Shown here one piece after another: positions 6,049-7,480 of a stretch of 7,480 bases of DNA. The translations under genes and the position numbers were made by a program. The notes under the pieces were generated by a model. The model saw only the letters and a list, made by a program, of their open reading frames with translations. It was not told the origin of the DNA and ran no database searches. How positions within the stretch are numbered: position 1 is the stretch's first letter; every line of letters starts with the position of its first letter. The DNA is taken from the NCBI GenBank assembly GCA_905233805.1, contig CAJOER010000042.1, positions 1 to 7,480 of the forward strand. Reading direction: 5' to 3'. The DNA is from an uncultured Eubacterium sp. Its GTDB lineage: Bacteria > Bacillota > Clostridia > Oscillospirales > Acutalibacteraceae.

Positions 6049-7132
6049 AGTATTTAACGGGTGTTGAAGAGAGATATTTATTTACCATAAGCGCTACTTT
6101 AAATACGATAGCGTCGTCGAATTCTCTCAAGTCAAGTCCCGTCAGCTTCTTGATTTTTTCAAGACGGTAAACAAGAGTATTTCTGTGAACGAAAAGCTTT
6201 CTTGAAGTTTCGGAAACGTTGAGGTTGTTCTCAAAGAATTTCTGAATAGTGAAAAGCGTTTCGGAATCAAGCGAGTCAATCGAGCCCTTCTTGAACACCT
6301 CTTTAAGGAACATATCGCAAAGCGTCGTCGGAAGCTGATAGATAAGCCTTGCAATACCGAGGTTTTCGTAGCTGATAATCGACTTTTCGTTATCGAATAC
6401 CTTTGCAACCTCGAGGGCAACCTGTGCCTCTTTAAAGGATTTTGCAAGCTCCTTAATGCCCGTAACGCATATGCCGATACCTACTATCGCGCTGCAATAA
6501 AATTCGGTTGAAAGCGTGTCACAGATTGACTGCGCAAGTTTTTCCAAATCCTTGGTATCGATATTCGGCCTTACTTCCTTGATAAGCGCAATATCCGTCT
6601 CGTTAATATTGATAACGAAGTCCTTCGACTTATCGGGGAAGAAGTTCTGAACTATATCAAATACCGAAATTTCGACGGGCTTTGTAACTCTGATAAGGAA
6701 TACAACGCGCGACGCGTCATTATTAAAATGAAGTTCCCTTGACTTGATATAAATATCTCCGGGGAGAATATTGTCAAGAATTACGTTCTTTACGAAATTT
6801 GAACGGTCAAATTTTTCGTCGTTGCTCTTTTTTATCTGTTCAAGAGAAATTGCGATAAGCCCAGCATAGTGACGGCTTGTTTCGTCCGTACCCTCAACGA
6901 AAACGGCGTATTCGGGATGAACGTTATCGCCGAAAGCCTTATAGGTTGAAGAGTCAACGCAGATAAGCGGACCGTTGAACACGCCTGCCGCGATAACACC
7001 CTTTCTTACCTCGCCTATCATACCGAGCTCGCTGGACGCGATAATGTTTCCGCCCTCGTCAACAACGCCGATAACGCGGTCTATCGCCTCTCTCATCTGA
7101 TTTATAATACCCTGAAATAATCTGTTTGGCAT
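6047..7132 (-). CDS. CdaR/PucR-family transcriptional regulator with sugar-diacid-recognition-like N-terminus
   Basis: A 361-residue regulator. Residues about 1-120 resemble the putative sugar diacid recognition domain of CdaR (LFQGIINQMREAIDRVIGVVDEGG, IIASSELGMIGEVR). Residues about 140-255 form a GGDEF-like middle domain lacking cyclase motifs. The C-terminus is the PucR-type helix-turn-helix: LFTIQKFFENNLNVSETS, then HRNTLVYRLEKIKKLTGLDLR (about 316-336). Family members are usually transcription activators responding to organic acids, but no sugar diacid genes lie nearby, so the ligand is unknown. I choose the ATG at 7130-7132 because GGAGG (complement of 7141-7145) lies 8 nt upstream and MPNRLFQGI matches the usual family beginning. 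A longer frame from a GTG at 7175-7177 has no ribosome site. The promoter at 7204-7232 lies in a long dyad, which fits autoregulation or a terminator. A terminator follows directly. Confidence 0.88.
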   Translation of the reverse strand: MPNRLFQGIINQMREAIDRVIGVVDEGGNIIASSELGMIGEVRKGVIAAGVFNGPLICVDSSTYKAFGDNVHPEYAVFVEGTDETSRHYAGLIAISLEQIKKSNDEKFDRSNFVKNVILDNILPGDIYIKSRELHFNNDASRVVFLIRVTKPVEISVFDIVQNFFPDKSKDFVININETDIALIKEVRPNIDTKDLEKLAQSICDTLSTEFYCSAIVGIGICVTGIKELAKSFKEAQVALEVAKVFDNEKSIISYENLGIARLIYQLPTTLCDMFLKEVFKKGSIDSLDSETLFTIQKFFENNLNVSETSRKLFVHRNTLVYRLEKIKKLTGLDLREFDDAIVFKVALMVNKYLSSTPVKY

Positions 7133-7140
7133 ATAATCGA

Positions 7141-7145
7141 CCTCC
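7141..7145 (-). promoter_or_regulatory. Shine-Dalgarno site deciding the CdaR-like start
   Basis: GGAGG on the - strand, 8 nt before the ATG at 7130-7132. It rules against the in-frame ATG at 7160-7162 and GTG at 7175-7177, which have no such site. Confidence 0.8.
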
Positions 7146-7179
7146 GTAAGGGATTCATACATCTTATAATTATGCACAA

Positions 7180-7228
7180 AAAAACATTAAGTCGTTTGTA
7201 TATATTATACAAGAGACTTAATGCTTTT
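7180..7228. repeat. Long interrupted dyad over the CdaR-like promoter; also terminator-like on the - strand
   Basis: Two nested inverted repeats share one centre at 7204: the outer arms CATTAAGTC (7185-7193) and GACTTAATG (7215-7223), and the inner arms TTGTATA (7196-7202) and TATACAA (7206-7212). Flanking AAAA (7180-7183) and TTTT (7225-7228) extend it further. On the - strand the hairpin is followed at once by seven T (complement of 7178-7184), the form of an intrinsic terminator for the upstream pseudouridine synthase gene. The stem is AT-rich, so it may be weak as a terminator. The same dyad includes the -10 of the CdaR-like gene. Confidence 0.75.
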
Positions 7229-7232
7229 GCAA
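7204..7232 (-). promoter_or_regulatory. Sigma-A type promoter of the CdaR-like gene
   Basis: On the - strand, -10 TATAAT (complement of 7204-7209), preceded by TTG, and -35 TTGCAA (complement of 7227-7232; four of six match consensus) are 17 nt apart. The start would be near 7197, giving a leader of about 65 nt. The -10 is inside the inner arm of the 7180-7228 dyad. Confidence 0.65.
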
Positions 7233-7306
7233 CCTTTTTCACAAAAAAATATTCAAGAAATTGTAGAAAATGACCAAAGTGAATAAATAATACAATATGT
7301 TGTGTA

Positions 7307-7480
7307 TCAGCTTTTAAGCAGTAACAATTCTTCCTGAGTTATATACCTCGCCTCGCCCGGGGCAAGATTTCCGTCAATAGACAAACCGCCTATTTTTATT
7401 CTATTAAGTTCAAGAACGGTTATCCCGTATTTTTTAAACATACGCTTAATCTGGTGGTAAATCCCCTGAGAAATTACAAT
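7307..7480 (-). CDS. RsuA/RluB-family pseudouridine synthase, C-terminal end (partial)
   Basis: The last 57 codons of a gene that enters from the right edge; the stop TGA is the complement of 7307-7309. The translation includes SQGIYHQIKRMFKKYG, then ELNRIKIGGLSIDGNL, APGEARYITQEELLLL and a final KS. This matches the C-terminal catalytic-domain end of RsuA-type enzymes, which turn a specific uridine of ribosomal RNA into pseudouridine. The G-x-Y-H-Q-I-K-R-M-F form is more like RsuA (16S rRNA U516) than RluB/E/F, whose equivalent is usually R-N-R-Q-V-R-R-M. The catalytic aspartate and any S4 domain lie outside the window, so the subfamily is tentative. Its transcript probably ends at the dyad 7180-7228, about 80 nt downstream. 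Confidence 0.88.
   Translation of the reverse strand: MVISQGIYHQIKRMFKKYGITVLELNRIKIGGLSIDGNLAPGEARYITQEELLLLKS

Noticed and set aside
7133..7177. 15-residue extension of the CdaR-like protein from a GTG codon
   Set aside because: No ribosome site upstream of the GTG, while GGAGG sits correctly before the ATG at 7132; the extension does not look like the family.
7261..7295. TTGTA...TACAA inverted repeat downstream of the pseudouridine synthase gene
   Set aside because: Five-base arms with a loop of more than 20 bases in AT-rich sequence; easily chance.

Overview
The window looks like a chromosome segment of a spore-forming member of the Clostridia (Bacillota), most likely in or near the gut Ruminococcaceae/Oscillospirales. 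The evidence is the C-terminal domain of the sporulation regulator Spo0A, strong purine-rich Shine-Dalgarno sites, sigma-A type promoters, T-rich intrinsic terminators, and the types of proteins encoded (YhaM-type nuclease, Clostridia-style short RadC proteins, CdaR-like regulator, zinc-ribbon membrane protein). I see no phage, transposon, CRISPR, tRNA or rRNA. The lineage is inferred from protein character, not from a search.

Layout: (1) 1-394 (+): the 3' end of spo0A, whose frame is interrupted by a TAA at 32-34 in the linker. (2) 395-437: a strong bidirectional terminator between convergent spo0A and prmA. (3) 428-3778 (-): a compact four-gene block, transcribed radC-like 1, radC-like 2, yhaM-like exoribonuclease, prmA, with gaps of 16 and 13 nt and then a 14-nt overlap. 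It has a promoter at 3813-3841. (4) 3858-5384 (-): complete guaA (GMP synthase). (5) 5385-5503: a divergent promoter region with near-consensus sigma-A promoters on both strands and a small palindrome in the guaA promoter spacer. (6) 5504-6004 (+): a zinc-ribbon protein with two membrane segments. (7) 6015-6048: a bidirectional terminator. (8) 6047-7132 (-): a CdaR/PucR-type regulator. (9) 7133-7306: its control region, with a long dyad that covers the promoter -10 and also looks like the terminator of the next gene. (10) 7307-7480 (-): the C-terminal end of an RsuA-family pseudouridine synthase that runs off the window.

Most of this is housekeeping: purine synthesis, ribosomal protein methylation, RNA turnover and rRNA modification. 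The most unusual point is the tandem RadC/JAB pair. The first copy has the complete JAMM metal motif. In the second, both histidines and the serine are replaced at exactly equivalent residue numbers, which suggests an active/inactive paralogue pair made from one message. Other points of interest are the interrupted spo0A frame, the nested promoter/terminator dyad upstream of the CdaR-like gene, and the guaA promoter palindrome. I did not find a clearly new multi-gene system.
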